Assembly (NCBI GenBank): GCA_002733865.1
Contig: NVXM01000026.1
Location: 248,001 to 312,000, forward strand
Direction of reading: 5' to 3'
Source of the DNA: Sphingopyxis sp.
GTDB lineage: Bacteria > Pseudomonadota > Alphaproteobacteria > Sphingomonadales > Sphingomonadaceae
DNA: 64,000 nt
The notes under the pieces were generated by a model that worked only from the letters and a program-made list of their open reading frames with translations, was not told the DNA's origin and did no database searches. A program made the translations under genes and the position numbers. Below are positions 28,182 through 39,484 of the stretch, one piece after another. Within the stretch, counting starts at the first letter, position 1, and the number at the start of each line of letters is the position of its first letter.

Positions 28182-29719
28182 TAGTGCGCCTCCCCATGGG
28201 CTTCATCTTTGATTGCCGGTTTCGCTTCGCCCATTTTCAGATGCGCGTCGCCTTCCGGAGCGGCCCGGTCAATCCGTGCCACCAGCGCGCCTACGTCACC
28301 GCGGATCGGTGCCATGAAGCTTTCCGGATAGACACCCATCCACATCACCGCAGCGGCAATCGGTGCCAAGAGAGCGATTTCCCGCATAGATAGATCCGGC
28401 ATCGCCTTGACGTCCTCGTGCACGAGTTCACCAAAAGCAACCCGGCGATAGAGATAGAGCATATAGCCTGCTCCAAGAATGATACCCGTGGTCGCCACAA
28501 GGGTGACCCAGCTGTTGACCTTGTACAGGCCGATCAGCGAAAGGAACTCGCCAACAAAACCGCTGGTGCCCGGCAGGCCGATCGAGGCCATGGTGAACAG
28601 CAGGAACAGGATCGCATATTTCGGCATGCTGATCGCCAGCCCGCCGTAGCGGTCGATTTCGCGCGTGTGCAACCGGTCGTAGATCACACCGACGCACAGG
28701 AACAAAGCGCCCGACACCAGTCCGTGGCTCAGCATCACGATGATCGAGCCCTCGATCCCCTGGCGGTTGAACGCGAACAGGCCAAGCGTCACGATCGCCA
28801 TATGGGCAACCGACGAATAAGCGATCAGCTTCTTCATGTCCTGCTGCACCAGCGCGACCAGCGAGGTGTAAACCACTGCCACCATCGACAGACCAAAGAT
28901 CAGCCATATAAACTGTTCGGAGGCTTCCGGGAACATCGGCAGCGAGAAGCGCAGGAAGCCGTAGCCGCCCATCTTCAGCAGCACGCCGGCCAGAATGACC
29001 GAACCGGCGGTTGGTGCCTGAACGTGCGCATCCGGCAGCCAGGTATGGACCGGCCACATCGGCATCTTCACCGCGAAGCTGGCGAAGAAGGCCAGCCACA
29101 GCCAGGTCTGCGCCTCGGGGGCAAAATCATAGTTGAGCAAAGTCGGGATATCGCTGGTTCCGGCATCCTGCACCATCCACAGCATCGCGATCAGCATCAC
29201 CACCGAGCCGAGCAGGGTGTAGAGGAAGAATTTGTAGCTGGCGTAAATCCGGTTCGCCCCGCCCCAGATGCCGATGATCAGATACATCGGGATCAGGCCG
29301 GCCTCGAACAATATGTAGAACAGGAAGATATCCTGCGCCGCGAACACGCCGATCATCAGCACTTCCATGAACAGGAAGGCCGCCATATATTCGCCCACCC
29401 GTGTCTGCACGGATTCCCAGCTCGCACCGATGCAGATCGGCATCAGGAAGACCGTCAGCATGATCAGCATCATCGAGATGCCGTCGATACCCAGCGCCCA
29501 AGCAAAATTGCCGAACAGCTCGGCGCGCTCGACATATTGCCACTGCGCCCCGCCAATATCGTAATTGGCCCACAGCACCACACCGAGCACGAACAGCACC
29601 AAAGTCGTCGCCAGCGCCAGCCAGCGCGCCGCCTGCGCATTGAGGAACAGGCAAATTATCGCTGCCAGCATCGGCAGGCCCATCATCAAGGACAGGATCG
29701 GGAAATCAAGCTGGTTCAT
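28181..29719 (-). CDS. nuoM: NADH-quinone oxidoreductase subunit M
   Basis: The 512-residue antiporter-like complex I subunit shows the conserved [18 protein letters not shown] (TM5 Glu), [19 protein letters not shown] (TM7 Lys), and [14 protein letters not shown] (TM8 Lys). It starts directly after the nuoL TAA and ends on the nuoN ATG. The C-terminal tail ([16 protein letters not shown]) is short and charged. Confidence 0.97.
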   Translation of the reverse strand: MNQLDFPILSLMMGLPMLAAIICLFLNAQAARWLALATTLVLFVLGVVLWANYDIGGAQWQYVERAELFGNFAWALGIDGISMMLIMLTVFLMPICIGASWESVQTRVGEYMAAFLFMEVLMIGVFAAQDIFLFYILFEAGLIPMYLIIGIWGGANRIYASYKFFLYTLLGSVVMLIAMLWMVQDAGTSDIPTLLNYDFAPEAQTWLWLAFFASFAVKMPMWPVHTWLPDAHVQAPTAGSVILAGVLLKMGGYGFLRFSLPMFPEASEQFIWLIFGLSMVAVVYTSLVALVQQDMKKLIAYSSVAHMAIVTLGLFAFNRQGIEGSIIVMLSHGLVSGALFLCVGVIYDRLHTREIDRYGGLAISMPKYAILFLLFTMASIGLPGTSGFVGEFLSLIGLYKVNSWVTLVATTGIILGAGYMLYLYRRVAFGELVHEDVKAMPDLSMREIALLAPIAAAVMWMGVYPESFMAPIRGDVGALVARIDRAAPEGDAHLKMGEAKPAIKDEAHGEAH

Positions 29720-31822
29720 TTAGCTGGCTCCCTGCACGATTATCCAGGTCGCGGCAGCGGCGAGGCCGAGCAGCATGACCAGGGCATAAGAATAAAGATA
29801 GCCGCTCTGGAAGCGCTTCATCACGCCCGAGCCGCTGGCAATCACCGAAGCAATCCCGTTCGGACCGAACCGGTCAATCGTCCCCTCATCGCCCTTCTTC
29901 CAGAACAGTCGTCCCAGCCAGAACGCAGGCCGGATGAAGAACAGATGGTACAGCTCGTCGAAATACCATTTGTTGAAGAAGAACTGGTACAGCGGACTGA
30001 ACATCTCGGCGAGACGCGCCGGGCGATCCTTGCCAAAGAAATAGAGGAAGATGGCGGTGCCCAGACCGATCAGCATCGCAACCGTCGATGCCAGCTTGAC
30101 CCACAGCGGCACTTCATGAATTTCGTGCATCAGATGCTCGTTGAAAGCCAGGCTTCCGGCCCAGAATGCAGCCCCTTCGGCGGCTTCGACAAACTGGTTG
30201 TGGAACAGGAAGCCGGCAAACACTGCGCCCGTTGCCAGGACACCCAGAGGGATGAGCATGGTCAGCGGACTTTCATGCGGATGATAGCCACCGGTGCCGG
30301 GGGCATGCTGTCCGTGCGCGTAGGCCGACGCGTCGTGGCCGGCATCTTCCTGCGCCGGCGGATTATCCGCACCCGCTTCTTCGTGGCCGTGCGTGTCATG
30401 CTGAGCATCGTCATGATGGCCGTGCAGCGCATGCTGGATATGCTCGCTGTCGGTCCAGCGCGGCGTGCCCCAGAAGGTCAGGAACATCAGCCGCCAGCTG
30501 TAGAAGCTGGTTAGCAAGGCCGCGAGCACACCTATGAAGAAGGCGAACTGGCCAACCTCGGTGCCGCTGGCAAAGGCGACCTCGATGATCGCGTCCTTCG
30601 AATAGAAACCGGCAAAACCGCCCAGCCCGACGATTCCGACGCCGGTAATCGCCAGCGTTCCGGCCATCATCGCCCAGAAGGTCAGCGGGATTTCTTTCCG
30701 CAGGCCGCCATAATAGCGCATGTCCTGCTCGTGATGCATCGCATGGATCACCGAACCGGCACCAAGGAACAACAGCGCCTTGAAGAAAGCGTGGGTGAAC
30801 AGGTGGAACATCGCTGCGCTATAGGCACCGACGCCAGCGGCGAAGAACATATAGCCAAGCTGCGAACAGGTCGAATAGGCGATCACACGCTTGATATCAT
30901 GCTGGACCAGGCCAACGGTCGCGGCGAAGATCGCGGTCGACGCACCAACGATGGTGACGACAGTCAGCGCTACCGGGCTAGTTTCGAACATCGGCGACAG
31001 GCGGCAGACCATGAACACGCCTGCGGTCACCATGGTAGCCGCGTGGATCAGCGCCGACACCGGGGTCGGGCCTTCCATGGCGTCAGGCAACCAGGTGTGC
31101 AGGCCAAGCTGTGCGGATTTACCCATCGCGCCAACGAACAACAGCAGGCAGAGAATGGTCATCGTGTCCAGACGCATGCCGGCAAAGGTGATGGCCGAAC
31201 CGGCCATGCCTGGCGCCGCTTCCAGAATTTCCGGGATCGACACAGTGCCGAATACGAGGAAGGTACCGAAGATACCAAGCATGAAGCCGAGATCGCCCAC
31301 GCGGTTGACGACAAAGGCCTTGATCGCGGCGGCATTTGCGCTGGGCTTCTTGAACCAGAAACCGATCAGCAGGTAGGAGGCAAGCCCCACGCCTTCCCAG
31401 CCAAAGAACATCTGTACCAGATTGTTCGCGGTCACCAGCATCAGCATGGCAAAGGTGAACAGCGACAAATAGGCAAAGAAACGCGGCTGGTCCGGATCTT
31501 CATCCATATAGCCCCAGCTGTACAGATGCACGAGCGCAGACACCGTGGTCACAACGACCAGCATCACGGCGGTTAGCGCATCGACGCGCAGCGCCCAGTC
31601 AAAATTCAGGTCACCCGAGACAATCCATGTCAATACCGGCACGACCTGCGCTGAGCTGGTGCCGTTCAGAAAGCCGATAAACACCGGCCAGCTAAGCGCA
31701 CAGGCAGCAAATAGCGCGCCGGTGGTGATGATCTTGGCCGGCACGTTGCCGATGATCCGGTTGCCGAAACCCGCGACAATCGCTGCCAGCAAGGGCAGAA
31801 AAACGATAAGCTGAATCGTCAA
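29720..31822 (-). CDS. nuoL: NADH-quinone oxidoreductase subunit L, with His-rich insertion
   Basis: The 700-residue distal antiporter-like subunit carries the lateral helix at its C terminus. Typical motifs are [37 protein letters not shown] and [20 protein letters not shown] hydrophilic insertion at about residues 457-517 is strikingly rich in His, Asp, Glu and Ala ([20 protein letters not shown] and following), longer than the loop in most NuoL proteins; it could bind metal, but this is inference. The likely start is TTG 31822, preceded by AGG; no nearby ATG gives the full first helix ([15 protein letters not shown]). Confidence 0.96.
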   Translation of the reverse strand: MTIQLIVFLPLLAAIVAGFGNRIIGNVPAKIITTGALFAACALSWPVFIGFLNGTSSAQVVPVLTWIVSGDLNFDWALRVDALTAVMLVVVTTVSALVHLYSWGYMDEDPDQPRFFAYLSLFTFAMLMLVTANNLVQMFFGWEGVGLASYLLIGFWFKKPSANAAAIKAFVVNRVGDLGFMLGIFGTFLVFGTVSIPEILEAAPGMAGSAITFAGMRLDTMTILCLLLFVGAMGKSAQLGLHTWLPDAMEGPTPVSALIHAATMVTAGVFMVCRLSPMFETSPVALTVVTIVGASTAIFAATVGLVQHDIKRVIAYSTCSQLGYMFFAAGVGAYSAAMFHLFTHAFFKALLFLGAGSVIHAMHHEQDMRYYGGLRKEIPLTFWAMMAGTLAITGVGIVGLGGFAGFYSKDAIIEVAFASGTEVGQFAFFIGVLAALLTSFYSWRLMFLTFWGTPRWTDSEHIQHALHGHHDDAQHDTHGHEEAGADNPPAQEDAGHDASAYAHGQHAPGTGGYHPHESPLTMLIPLGVLATGAVFAGFLFHNQFVEAAEGAAFWAGSLAFNEHLMHEIHEVPLWVKLASTVAMLIGLGTAIFLYFFGKDRPARLAEMFSPLYQFFFNKWYFDELYHLFFIRPAFWLGRLFWKKGDEGTIDRFGPNGIASVIASGSGVMKRFQSGYLYSYALVMLLGLAAAATWIIVQGAS

Positions 31823-31826
31823 TTTC

Positions 31827-32132
31827 CTAGCCCTTCATCCGGTTGACATCATCGACGGCAATGGTGCCGCGCTGACGGAAATAAATCACGAGAATGGCGA
31901 GTCCGATCGCGGCCTCGCCTGCGGCCACGGTCAGGATGAACATGGCGAACACTTGGCCGGTCATGTCACCGAGAAAGGCGCTAAACGCGACGAAATTCAG
32001 ATTCACCGCGAGCAGGATCAGTTCGATCGCCATCAGAATGATGATGATATTTTTCCGGTTCAGGAAAATGCCCAGCATGCCCATCACAAACAGGATCGAG
32101 CTGACCACGAGATAATGTTCAAGGCCGATCAT
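31827..32132 (-). CDS. nuoK: NADH-quinone oxidoreductase subunit K
   Basis: The 101-residue three-TM subunit has the family signature [20 protein letters not shown] and the second conserved Glu in [13 protein letters not shown]. It lies 4 nt before the nuoL TTG start and is separated from nuoJ by a palindromic repeat. Confidence 0.97.
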   Translation of the reverse strand: MIGLEHYLVVSSILFVMGMLGIFLNRKNIIIILMAIELILLAVNLNFVAFSAFLGDMTGQVFAMFILTVAAGEAAIGLAILVIYFRQRGTIAVDDVNRMKG

Positions 32133-32172
32133 GACCTGCCCCCCGCTTTTGCATGAATGATCGACAGACTAT

Positions 32173-32259
32173 CCGTTCGTGCTGAGCTTGTCGAAGCACA
32201 TCCCCCGGCAGGCTGGCTCGTTGACTGACCAAGTCCTTCGACAGGCTCAGGGCGAACGG
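32173..32259. repeat. Palindromic repeat between nuoJ and nuoK
   Basis: Arms at 32173-32199 (CCGTTCGTGCTGAGCTTGTC and on) and 32233-32259 (ending GGCTCAGGGCGAACGG) are imperfect inverted copies, 27 nt each with about four mismatches. This is the type of dispersed REP-like element that is frequent in sphingomonad genomes. It fills most of the 151-nt gap inside the operon. Confidence 0.85.
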
Positions 32260-32283
32260 TGTTTGCAGTGGATGAATAGCGCA

Positions 32284-32895
32284 TCACAATTCCACTCCCT
32301 TGCCGACTTCCGGCTGCGTGTTGCGGGTCGAATCCTCGGGCCGGCGCGCGACCTGGTCGGCGATATCCTGCCTGCGGACGCCGCCACGGGCGCGGTGCGT
32401 CAACACGATCGCGCCGACCATCGCAACCAGCAGGATCATCCCTGCAGCCTCGAACAGGAAAACATATTTGGTGTAGAGCAACGCGCCAAGCTGCTCGATA
32501 TTGGAAGGCGCGCCAGCCGGTGGTCCGACCGCTGCGGTCGCCTCGCCCATGCCAGACGACTGCCACGCTCCGACGCCGAAGATGATTTCCACCATCAGCA
32601 CCAGCGCCAGCAACAGGCCGAGCGGCAGGTTTTTCATGAAACCGGCCCGAAGCTCGGCGAAATCGATGTCCAGCATCATCACGACAAACAGGAACAACAC
32701 CGCGACGGCACCGACATAGACAATAACCAGCAGCGCCGCGATAAATTCGGCACCGACCAGGACCATCAGACCGGCAGCGTTGAAAAAGGCCAGGATCAGC
32801 CACAACACGCTGTGCACCGGGTTGCGCGCAAAGATACAGAACGCACCGCTGGCCAGCACGATGGCGGCGAAAAGATAGAAAGCGAAGATTTGCAT
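32284..32895 (-). CDS. nuoJ: NADH-quinone oxidoreductase subunit J
   Basis: The 203-residue membrane subunit has five TM segments, with the VLWLILAFFNAAGLMVLVGAEF and IVYVGAVAVLFLFVVMMLD segments characteristic of NuoJ. Two ATGs are possible: 32904 directly abuts a GGGAGG, whereas 32895 has the same GGGAGG at a 9-nt spacing and gives MQIFAFYLFAAIV, so 32895 is preferred. That Shine-Dalgarno lies in the repeat element at 32905-33036. Confidence 0.95.
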   Translation of the reverse strand: MQIFAFYLFAAIVLASGAFCIFARNPVHSVLWLILAFFNAAGLMVLVGAEFIAALLVIVYVGAVAVLFLFVVMMLDIDFAELRAGFMKNLPLGLLLALVLMVEIIFGVGAWQSSGMGEATAAVGPPAGAPSNIEQLGALLYTKYVFLFEAAGMILLVAMVGAIVLTHRARGGVRRQDIADQVARRPEDSTRNTQPEVGKGVEL

Positions 32896-32904
32896 TATAC
32901 ACAT

Positions 32905-33036
32905 CCTCCCTGAAGCGAAGCTTCGGGGAGGTGGCGTGCAGAATGCACGACGGAGGGGCCGAACGAAGTGAGGATGGCGCGGAGCCCCTCCACCAACCTT
33001 CGGTCGGTCCCCCTCCCCATGCTCCGCACAGGGAGG
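32905..33036. repeat. Composite palindromic repeat between nuoI and nuoJ
   Basis: The 132-nt element contains nested inverted repeats: CCTCCCTGAAGCGAAGCTTC with a GGGGAGG partner at 32905-32931, GGAGGGG/CCCCTCC around 32952-32990, and a CCTCCC/GGGAGG pair near the right end. It is GC-rich and unlike the flanking coding sequence. Read on the minus strand, its left end supplies AGGGAGG just before nuoJ. Confidence 0.8.
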
Positions 33037-33091
33037 AAAAGTTCAGCGTAATTTCGCACATTTTCCCCCATTGGAATCATCATAGCGCCCA

Positions 33092-33577
33092 TTACCGATA
33101 GGGCGCATCGGCGGCAAGGTTTGCCGCGATTGCCCGCTCCCATTTGTCGCCATTTTCCAGCAGCTTCGACTTGTCGTAGATCAGCTCTTCGCGCGTTTCG
33201 GTCGCATATTCGAAATTCGGCCCTTCGACGATCGCATCAACCGGGCAGGCTTCCTGACAGAAACCGCAGTAGATGCATTTGGTCATGTCGATGTCATAGC
33301 GCGTGGTACGGCGCGAGCCGTCTTCGCGCGGCTCGGCCTCGATCGTGATCGCCAGCGCCGGGCAGACCGCTTCGCACAGCTTGCAGGCAATGCAGCGTTC
33401 CTCGCCATTGGGATAGCGACGCAGTGCATGCTCACCCCGGAACCGCGGCGAAATCGGGTTCTTTTCATAGGGATAGTTGATCGTTTTCTTCTTCTTGAAG
33501 AAATATTTCAGCGTCAGCATATGCGCGCCGATAAATTCGAACAGGGTGAAGGCCTTGATGGTTTGTGCGATACTCAT
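33092..33577 (-). CDS. nuoI: NADH-quinone oxidoreductase subunit I
   Basis: The 161-residue ferredoxin-like subunit of the peripheral arm carries two [4Fe-4S] motifs, [15 protein letters not shown] and [15 protein letters not shown], which ligate clusters N6a and N6b. The amphipathic N-terminal helix anchors it to the membrane. It lies between repeat elements on both sides. Confidence 0.97.
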   Translation of the reverse strand: MSIAQTIKAFTLFEFIGAHMLTLKYFFKKKKTINYPYEKNPISPRFRGEHALRRYPNGEERCIACKLCEAVCPALAITIEAEPREDGSRRTTRYDIDMTKCIYCGFCQEACPVDAIVEGPNFEYATETREELIYDKSKLLENGDKWERAIAANLAADAPYR

Positions 33578-33593
33578 GCGTTTTTCCCGGTCA

Positions 33594-33676
33594 CGTCATT
33601 GCGAGGAGCGCCAGCGACGGGGCAATCCAGAGCGGCAAGCGACGCACTGGATTGCTTTGCTGCGCTCGCAATGACG
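33594..33676. repeat. Palindromic repeat between nuoH and nuoI
   Basis: CGTCATTGCGAGGAGCG (from 33594) and its partner ending GCGCTCGCAATGACG (to about 33676) form imperfect inverted arms, with GGCAATCCAG/CTGGATTGC as inner pair. It is a different sequence family from the CCGTTCG-type elements in this window. Confidence 0.85.
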
Positions 33677-33704
33677 GTGAAGAGTGTGATGGTTTGTAAT
33701 ATGG

Positions 33705-34745
33705 TCATGCTGAATATCTCGTCAGCATTAGAAAGCCACTGACCAGAAATACCCAGAACAGCGAGACCGGCAGGAAGATCTTCCAGCCCAGACGCATCAG
33801 CTGGTCATAGCGGTAGCGCGGCACGGTCGCCTTGACCCAGCTGAAGATGAAGAAGAAGAAGAATATCTTGGCAAACAGCCAGATGATGCCGGGCACCATA
33901 TAGAGCGGTTCCCAGTCGATTGGCGGCAACCAGCCACCCCAGAACAGGATCGCGTTAAGCGTGCACATCAGAATCACATTGGCATATTCACCGAGCCAGA
34001 ACAAAGCGAAGGCCATCGACGAATATTCGGTCTGGTAACCGGCAACCAGCTCACTTTCCGCTTCGGTCAAATCGAACGGGGTGCGCGCGGTTTCGGCGAG
34101 CGAGGAGATCAGGAACATGACTGCCATCGGGAACAACAACGGATTGATACCATAGGCACTGATCCCGAAAATATGCGATTTCTGGCCAAGGATGATATCC
34201 TGCAGATTGAAGCTGCCGGCAAACAGCACCACCGAGATGATGATGAAGCCAATCGATACTTCATAGGAAATCATCTGCGCCGCAGCACGCATTGCCGAGA
34301 AGAACGGATATTTTGAGTTACTCGCCCAGCCGGCGATCACCACGCCATAGACGCCGAGCGAACTGACCGCGAGAATATAGAGCAGCCCGATATTGATATT
34401 GGCCAGCACCATATTCTCGCCAAATGGGACCACGGCCCAGGCAAGCAGCGCCACCGAGAAGGTGATGATCGGTGCGAGCAGAAACAGGCCCTTGTTGGCA
34501 CCCGATGGAATGATCGTTTCCTGCAGGAACACCTTCAAACCATCGGCAAAACTTTGCAGCAGGCCAAAAGGACCAACAACGTTGGGCCCTTTGCGCAGCG
34601 CCATCGCCGCCCAGATCTTGCGATCCGCATAGATGATCATCGCGACAGCGAGCATCAGCGGAAAAGCGATCAGCAGCACCAGCGCCAGCGTGCCGACGAA
34701 CCAGCCGGCTTCATAGCCGAGAATGGATTGGAGATATTCGGTCAT
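33705..34745 (-). CDS. nuoH: NADH-quinone oxidoreductase subunit H
   Basis: The 346-residue membrane subunit joins the peripheral and membrane arms near the quinone site. About eight TM segments and the motifs [19 protein letters not shown] and [20 protein letters not shown] are seen, the latter the conserved quinone-site loop. An in-frame ATG at 34766 would add seven residues (MSGECCG); ATG 34745 gives the usual N terminus ([11 protein letters not shown]). Confidence 0.97.
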   Translation of the reverse strand: MTEYLQSILGYEAGWFVGTLALVLLIAFPLMLAVAMIIYADRKIWAAMALRKGPNVVGPFGLLQSFADGLKVFLQETIIPSGANKGLFLLAPIITFSVALLAWAVVPFGENMVLANINIGLLYILAVSSLGVYGVVIAGWASNSKYPFFSAMRAAAQMISYEVSIGFIIISVVLFAGSFNLQDIILGQKSHIFGISAYGINPLLFPMAVMFLISSLAETARTPFDLTEAESELVAGYQTEYSSMAFALFWLGEYANVILMCTLNAILFWGGWLPPIDWEPLYMVPGIIWLFAKIFFFFFIFSWVKATVPRYRYDQLMRLGWKIFLPVSLFWVFLVSGFLMLTRYSA

Positions 34746-34767
34746 GCCGCAACATTCTCCCGACATT

Positions 34768-34850
34768 CGTTATCCTGAACTCGTTTCAGGATCCCGTTAC
34801 CATAGAGCGCGTCTGACCGAGGGAGGTCCTGAAACAAGTTCAGGATGACG
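34768..34850. repeat. Palindromic repeat between nuoG and nuoH
   Basis: Arms at 34768-34793 (starting CGTTATCCTGAACTCG) and 34825-34850 (ending AAGTTCAGGATGACG) are inverted. The right part, 34818-34851, is identical over 34 nt to 36960-36993 in the nuoF-nuoG gap, so the two elements are copies of one family. Confidence 0.88.
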
Positions 34851-34872
34851 GCCTGGTTTGAAGTTGAACAGC

Positions 34873-36888
34873 TCATTCCGCCGCCTCCAAAATCTCGTCA
34901 TCGGCGTGCAGCAATTCTGCGGAACAGCGCTGCATCGTGCCGCTGGCACGGGCGATGCTGTTGGTCAGATAGAAATCCTTGATCGGATGGACACCCTGCC
35001 CCTTTGGTGCGCTTGGCAGGCCTTTTGGCGGCGCCCAGTCAAATGTCACCAGGCCTTCGTTGGCCAACTCGGGATGATCCTTCGCCATTTTGGCGCGCAA
35101 TTCCTCGAAACTGTCGAACGGCAAGGTCTTGCCCATCACATCGGATAGCGCCCGCAAGATGCTCCAGTCCTCGCGCGCGTCGCCCGGCGCGAAAATCGCC
35201 TTGTTCGAACACTGAACCCGGCCTTCCAGATTCACATAGGTGCCGTTTTTCTCGGTATAGGCAGCGCCCGGCAGGATGACATCTGCGGCATGGGCACCGG
35301 CATCGCCATGATGACCGATGAAGACCTTGAAGCTGTCCTTGAACAACCCGTAATCCATTTCATCCGCACCCAGCGCGAACAGCAATTTCGGTTTTTTCTC
35401 CGCAATCGCCTTGATGCCGCCATCAAAAGCATAGCCGAGCATCAGCCCGCCGGTGCGAGAGGCACCAACATGCAGGACATTGAAACCATTCCAGCCATCT
35501 CTGATCAGCTTATATTTGGTCGCGAATTTCAGCGCGGCGCCATGCACGCCTTCGACGCTGAGCGCACCGCCGCCGAGTATGATCGCAGGCTTCTCTGCGC
35601 CTTTCAGTGCGTCAGCCGCAGCTTTCGGCAATTTCGTGAGCAGGCCCATATCATCACCGAGCCATTCGACCGGATAGGTCTGGTCCGCTTCCGGCCCGAT
35701 ACCGAATACTTTTGCCCCGCCCTTGCGCACCGCCTTGCGGATCCGGGTATTGACCAGCGAGGCCTCCCAGCGCGGATTGGTCGAGACCAGCAGGATAACA
35801 TCTGCTTCTTCGATACCGGCAATCGTCGTGTTAAAATTCACCGCAGCGAGACTGGACACATCATAGGACAACCCGGTCTGACGGCCTTCGAGCATCTCGG
35901 ACTTCATCGATTTCAGCAGCTTTTTGGCCGCATACATGGTTTCGCAGTCAACAAGATCACCAGCGATAGCCGCCACCGAACTGCCTGCCTTCACATCGGC
36001 AATCGCCTGAAAGGCTTCGTTCCAGGTCGCTGCTTCCAGCTTGCCGTTTTTCCGCACATAAGGCTTGTCGAGCCGCCGCTTCATCAGGCCGTCAATCGCG
36101 TGTCGGGTCTTGTCGGTCGCCCATTCCTCATTCACGTCATCATTGACGCGCGGCAGGGCGCGCAGCACTTCACGGCCACGACTATCGATCCGGATATTGG
36201 TGCCGACACCGTCCATAACATCGATGCCGAGCGTCTTGGTCAGCTCCCACGGTCGCGCTTCAAAGGCATAGGGCTTGCTGGTCAGCGCACCGACCGGGCA
36301 GAGATCGACGACATTGCCGCTCAGTTCGCTGTGCACCGCGCCTTCGAGATAGGAGGTGATTTCCATCCCCTCGCCGCGGCCAATCGCGCCGATTTCCTCG
36401 ACGCCGGCAACTTCCTCGGCAAAGCGCACGCAGCGCGTGCAGTGGATGCAGCGGGTCATCGCCGTCTTGATGATCGGCCCCATATATTTCTCGGTCACCG
36501 CGCGCTTATTCTCTTCGTAGCGCGAACTCCCCTTGCCATAGACCATCGCCTGATCCTGCAGATCGCACTCGCCGCCCTGGTCGCAAATCGGGCAATCCAG
36601 CGGATGGTTGATCAGGAGAAACTCCATCACCCCTTCGCGCGCCTTCTTGACCATTTCGCTGTCGGTGCGGATTTCCTGACCGTCGGCAGCCGGCAGAGCA
36701 CAGCTGGCCTGCGGCTTCGGCGGCCCCGGCTTCACCTCGACCAGACACATCCGGCAATTGCCGGCGATGCTTAGCCGCTCGTGGTAGCAGAAGCGCGGGA
36801 TTTCCTTGCCGGCAAGCTCGGCAGCCTGCAGCACGGTCGCGCCCTGCGGCACTTCGATTTCGATGCCATCTACTGTGACTTTAGGCAT
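34873..36888 (-). CDS. nuoG: NADH-quinone oxidoreductase subunit G
   Basis: The 671-residue iron-sulfur subunit of the NADH module begins MPKVTVDGIEIEVPQGATVL with a [2Fe-2S] ferredoxin domain (IPRFCYHERLSIAGNCRMCL), then the HPLDCPICDQGGECDLQ and TRCIHCTRCVRF cluster-binding segments, followed by a molybdopterin-oxidoreductase-like domain without cofactor. ATG 36888 with GGAGA 6-7 nt upstream is preferred over 36915. It is flanked by repeats on both sides. Confidence 0.96.
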   Translation of the reverse strand: MPKVTVDGIEIEVPQGATVLQAAELAGKEIPRFCYHERLSIAGNCRMCLVEVKPGPPKPQASCALPAADGQEIRTDSEMVKKAREGVMEFLLINHPLDCPICDQGGECDLQDQAMVYGKGSSRYEENKRAVTEKYMGPIIKTAMTRCIHCTRCVRFAEEVAGVEEIGAIGRGEGMEITSYLEGAVHSELSGNVVDLCPVGALTSKPYAFEARPWELTKTLGIDVMDGVGTNIRIDSRGREVLRALPRVNDDVNEEWATDKTRHAIDGLMKRRLDKPYVRKNGKLEAATWNEAFQAIADVKAGSSVAAIAGDLVDCETMYAAKKLLKSMKSEMLEGRQTGLSYDVSSLAAVNFNTTIAGIEEADVILLVSTNPRWEASLVNTRIRKAVRKGGAKVFGIGPEADQTYPVEWLGDDMGLLTKLPKAAADALKGAEKPAIILGGGALSVEGVHGAALKFATKYKLIRDGWNGFNVLHVGASRTGGLMLGYAFDGGIKAIAEKKPKLLFALGADEMDYGLFKDSFKVFIGHHGDAGAHAADVILPGAAYTEKNGTYVNLEGRVQCSNKAIFAPGDAREDWSILRALSDVMGKTLPFDSFEELRAKMAKDHPELANEGLVTFDWAPPKGLPSAPKGQGVHPIKDFYLTNSIARASGTMQRCSAELLHADDEILEAAE

Positions 36889-36909
36889 GGATGGTCTCCG
36901 AAAAACATT

Positions 36910-36993
36910 CGTCATGCTGAACTTGTTTCAGCATCCCGTGCGGAAGGAGAGCTATTGCCCGAGGGAGGTCCTGAAACAAGTTCAGGATGACGG
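36910..36993. repeat. Palindromic repeat between nuoF and nuoG
   Basis: Inverted arms at 36910-36935 (CGTCATGCTGAACTTGTTTC and on) and 36967-36992 (ending GTTCAGGATGACG). It shares an identical 34-nt stretch with the element between nuoG and nuoH. Confidence 0.88.
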
Positions 36994-37011
36994 GAGAAGT
37001 TGAAATCGCCA

Positions 37012-38330
<1,319 letters not shown>

Positions 38331-38334
<4 letters not shown>

Positions 38335-38423
38335 TTCTTGCTCCTGCGGCCCAGCAGACCGCCGATAATTCCAACCGCCACAACCGCCAGCGCGATCCAG
38401 CCCGCATATCCGTCCAGGGCCAT
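38331..38423 (-). CDS. Small 30-residue membrane protein inside the nuo operon
   Basis: The product is [20 protein letters not shown] followed by [10 protein letters not shown]: one TM helix with a basic, presumably cytoplasmic, C terminus. Its ATG shares one base with the stop of the 47-codon ORF upstream (TAATG) and its stop overlaps the nuoF start (ATGA), so its translation is embedded in the chain from nuoE to nuoF. No homologue is recognised; an accessory single-TM subunit or assembly factor of complex I is a guess from position. Confidence 0.6.
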
Positions 38424-38566
38424 TACAGCCCTCCGTTCATCAGCACGAATAGGCCAACGGCAATCGCCACGACCACCAGGCCAACCGTCCGCACAATGCC
38501 GGTCAGCACCTTCCAGACGATCACGATCGCCAGCAAGGCGAGCGCCAGAGTGATCAGCAGGCCCAT
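38423..38566 (-). CDS. Small 47-residue membrane protein inside the nuo operon
   Basis: The product starts [20 protein letters not shown] and continues [20 protein letters not shown] to a VLMNGGL end: two short hydrophobic helices around a basic turn. Its ATG overlaps the nuoE stop by one base (TGATG) and its stop overlaps the next small ORF's ATG (TAATG). The coding composition and the two-way coupling support a real gene. Function unknown. Confidence 0.65.
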   Translation of the reverse strand: MGLLITLALALLAIVIVWKVLTGIVRTVGLVVVAIAVGLFVLMNGGL

Positions 38567-39231
38567 CACCACTCGTTCCGATAATCGTGATTTTCTTCAA
38601 CCATCGCCTGCAGATTGGTCGGTCCACCCTCGGCTTCGCTGGTCTTGCGACCGATTTGCGAGCCCACGGGGATTTCCTTGCCAGCCGCCAGATCCTCGAG
38701 GATCCGGGTCATGATGTCATAATCGAGATCTTCGTAATTGTCGTCGTTGATCTGGACCATCGGCGCGTTCGAGCAATTGCCCATGCACTCGACCTCGGTC
38801 AGCGTGAACAGACCATCGGGCGTAGTCTTGCCCTTGTTGAGCCCCTTGTTCTTGCACGCCGCCATCACATCGTCACTGCCGCGCAACATGCAGGGCGTAG
38901 TACCGCAGACCTGCACATGATAGCGACCAACCGGCGCCAGATTATACATGGTGTAGAAGGTCGCGACCTCATAGGCCCGCATATAGGGCATATCAAGATA
39001 GGCCGCGACATATTCGATCACCGGCACCGGCAGCCAGCCTTGCGTTTTCGTGTCCGCGCCAACCTGCCGCTGGGCCAGGTCGAGCAACGCCATCACCGCC
39101 GATTTCTGGCGGCCAGCCGGATATTTCGCGATCTGCCACTTGGCGAGCTTCTCGTTCGCAGGCGTGAAAGCAAAATCGCCCCATTTGGCACGGGTTTCGA
39201 GTTCGTCGGGGATGGTTGGTGCTTCAGCCAT
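38566..39231 (-). CDS. nuoE: NADH-quinone oxidoreductase subunit E
   Basis: The 221-residue thioredoxin-like [2Fe-2S] (N1a) subunit has its cluster ligands in VQVCGTTPCMLRGS and TEVECMGNCSNAPMVQIND. ATG 39231 ([20 protein letters not shown]) with AGGA upstream is chosen; upstream in-frame codons to 39363 run over the 86-residue ORF and are rejected. It is followed immediately by two small membrane ORFs rather than by nuoF. Confidence 0.96.
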   Translation of the reverse strand: MAEAPTIPDELETRAKWGDFAFTPANEKLAKWQIAKYPAGRQKSAVMALLDLAQRQVGADTKTQGWLPVPVIEYVAAYLDMPYMRAYEVATFYTMYNLAPVGRYHVQVCGTTPCMLRGSDDVMAACKNKGLNKGKTTPDGLFTLTEVECMGNCSNAPMVQINDDNYEDLDYDIMTRILEDLAAGKEIPVGSQIGRKTSEAEGGPTNLQAMVEENHDYRNEW

Positions 39232-39484
39232 GATGATCCTGCGGTGCGAAATAATTCCAGAGCCAAACCCCGATTCCCCAATAGGCAACCAAGAGCATGA
39301 TGATCGCGGGAAGCATGAGCAAAAAATGAAGCGGATAAACGGGCATACCGATGCCAGTCGCAAGTACGATAACCGTATAGGCCAAGCTGATCCAGAGCCA
39401 ACTCGTAACGATCAGATCCCATTTACGAGGCAGAGCGCTGCGCCATTCCGGCAATATTTCCTTCGGTCCACGCAATGCCCTCAC
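39224..39484 (-). CDS. 86-residue two-TM protein between nuoD and nuoE
   Basis: The protein starts at GTG 39484, which overlaps the nuoD stop (GTGA), and ends inside the nuoE start region (8-nt overlap). It has two TM segments, about residues 23-45 ([20 protein letters not shown]) and 52-76 ([20 protein letters not shown]), and a short His-containing tail (FAPQDHHG). Hydrophobicity, length and coupling on both sides argue for a real gene. I do not recognise the family; its placement suggests a link to complex I. Confidence 0.75.
   Translation of the reverse strand: MRALRGPKEILPEWRSALPRKWDLIVTSWLWISLAYTVIVLATGIGMPVYPLHFLLMLPAIIMLLVAYWGIGVWLWNYFAPQDHHG

Noticed and set aside
28418..30514. Very long plus-strand frame (698 codons) opposite nuoM/nuoL
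   Set aside because: It is the antisense of two clear membrane-protein genes; the product is rich in H, Q, R and D, as expected from antisense of hydrophobic codons, and has no SD or family match.
32129..33061. 310-codon frame across nuoJ and the flanking repeats
   Set aside because: The product is Arg/Gly-rich and its ends are translations of the palindromic repeats (e.g. VRPEPVEGL), a known artefact of such elements.
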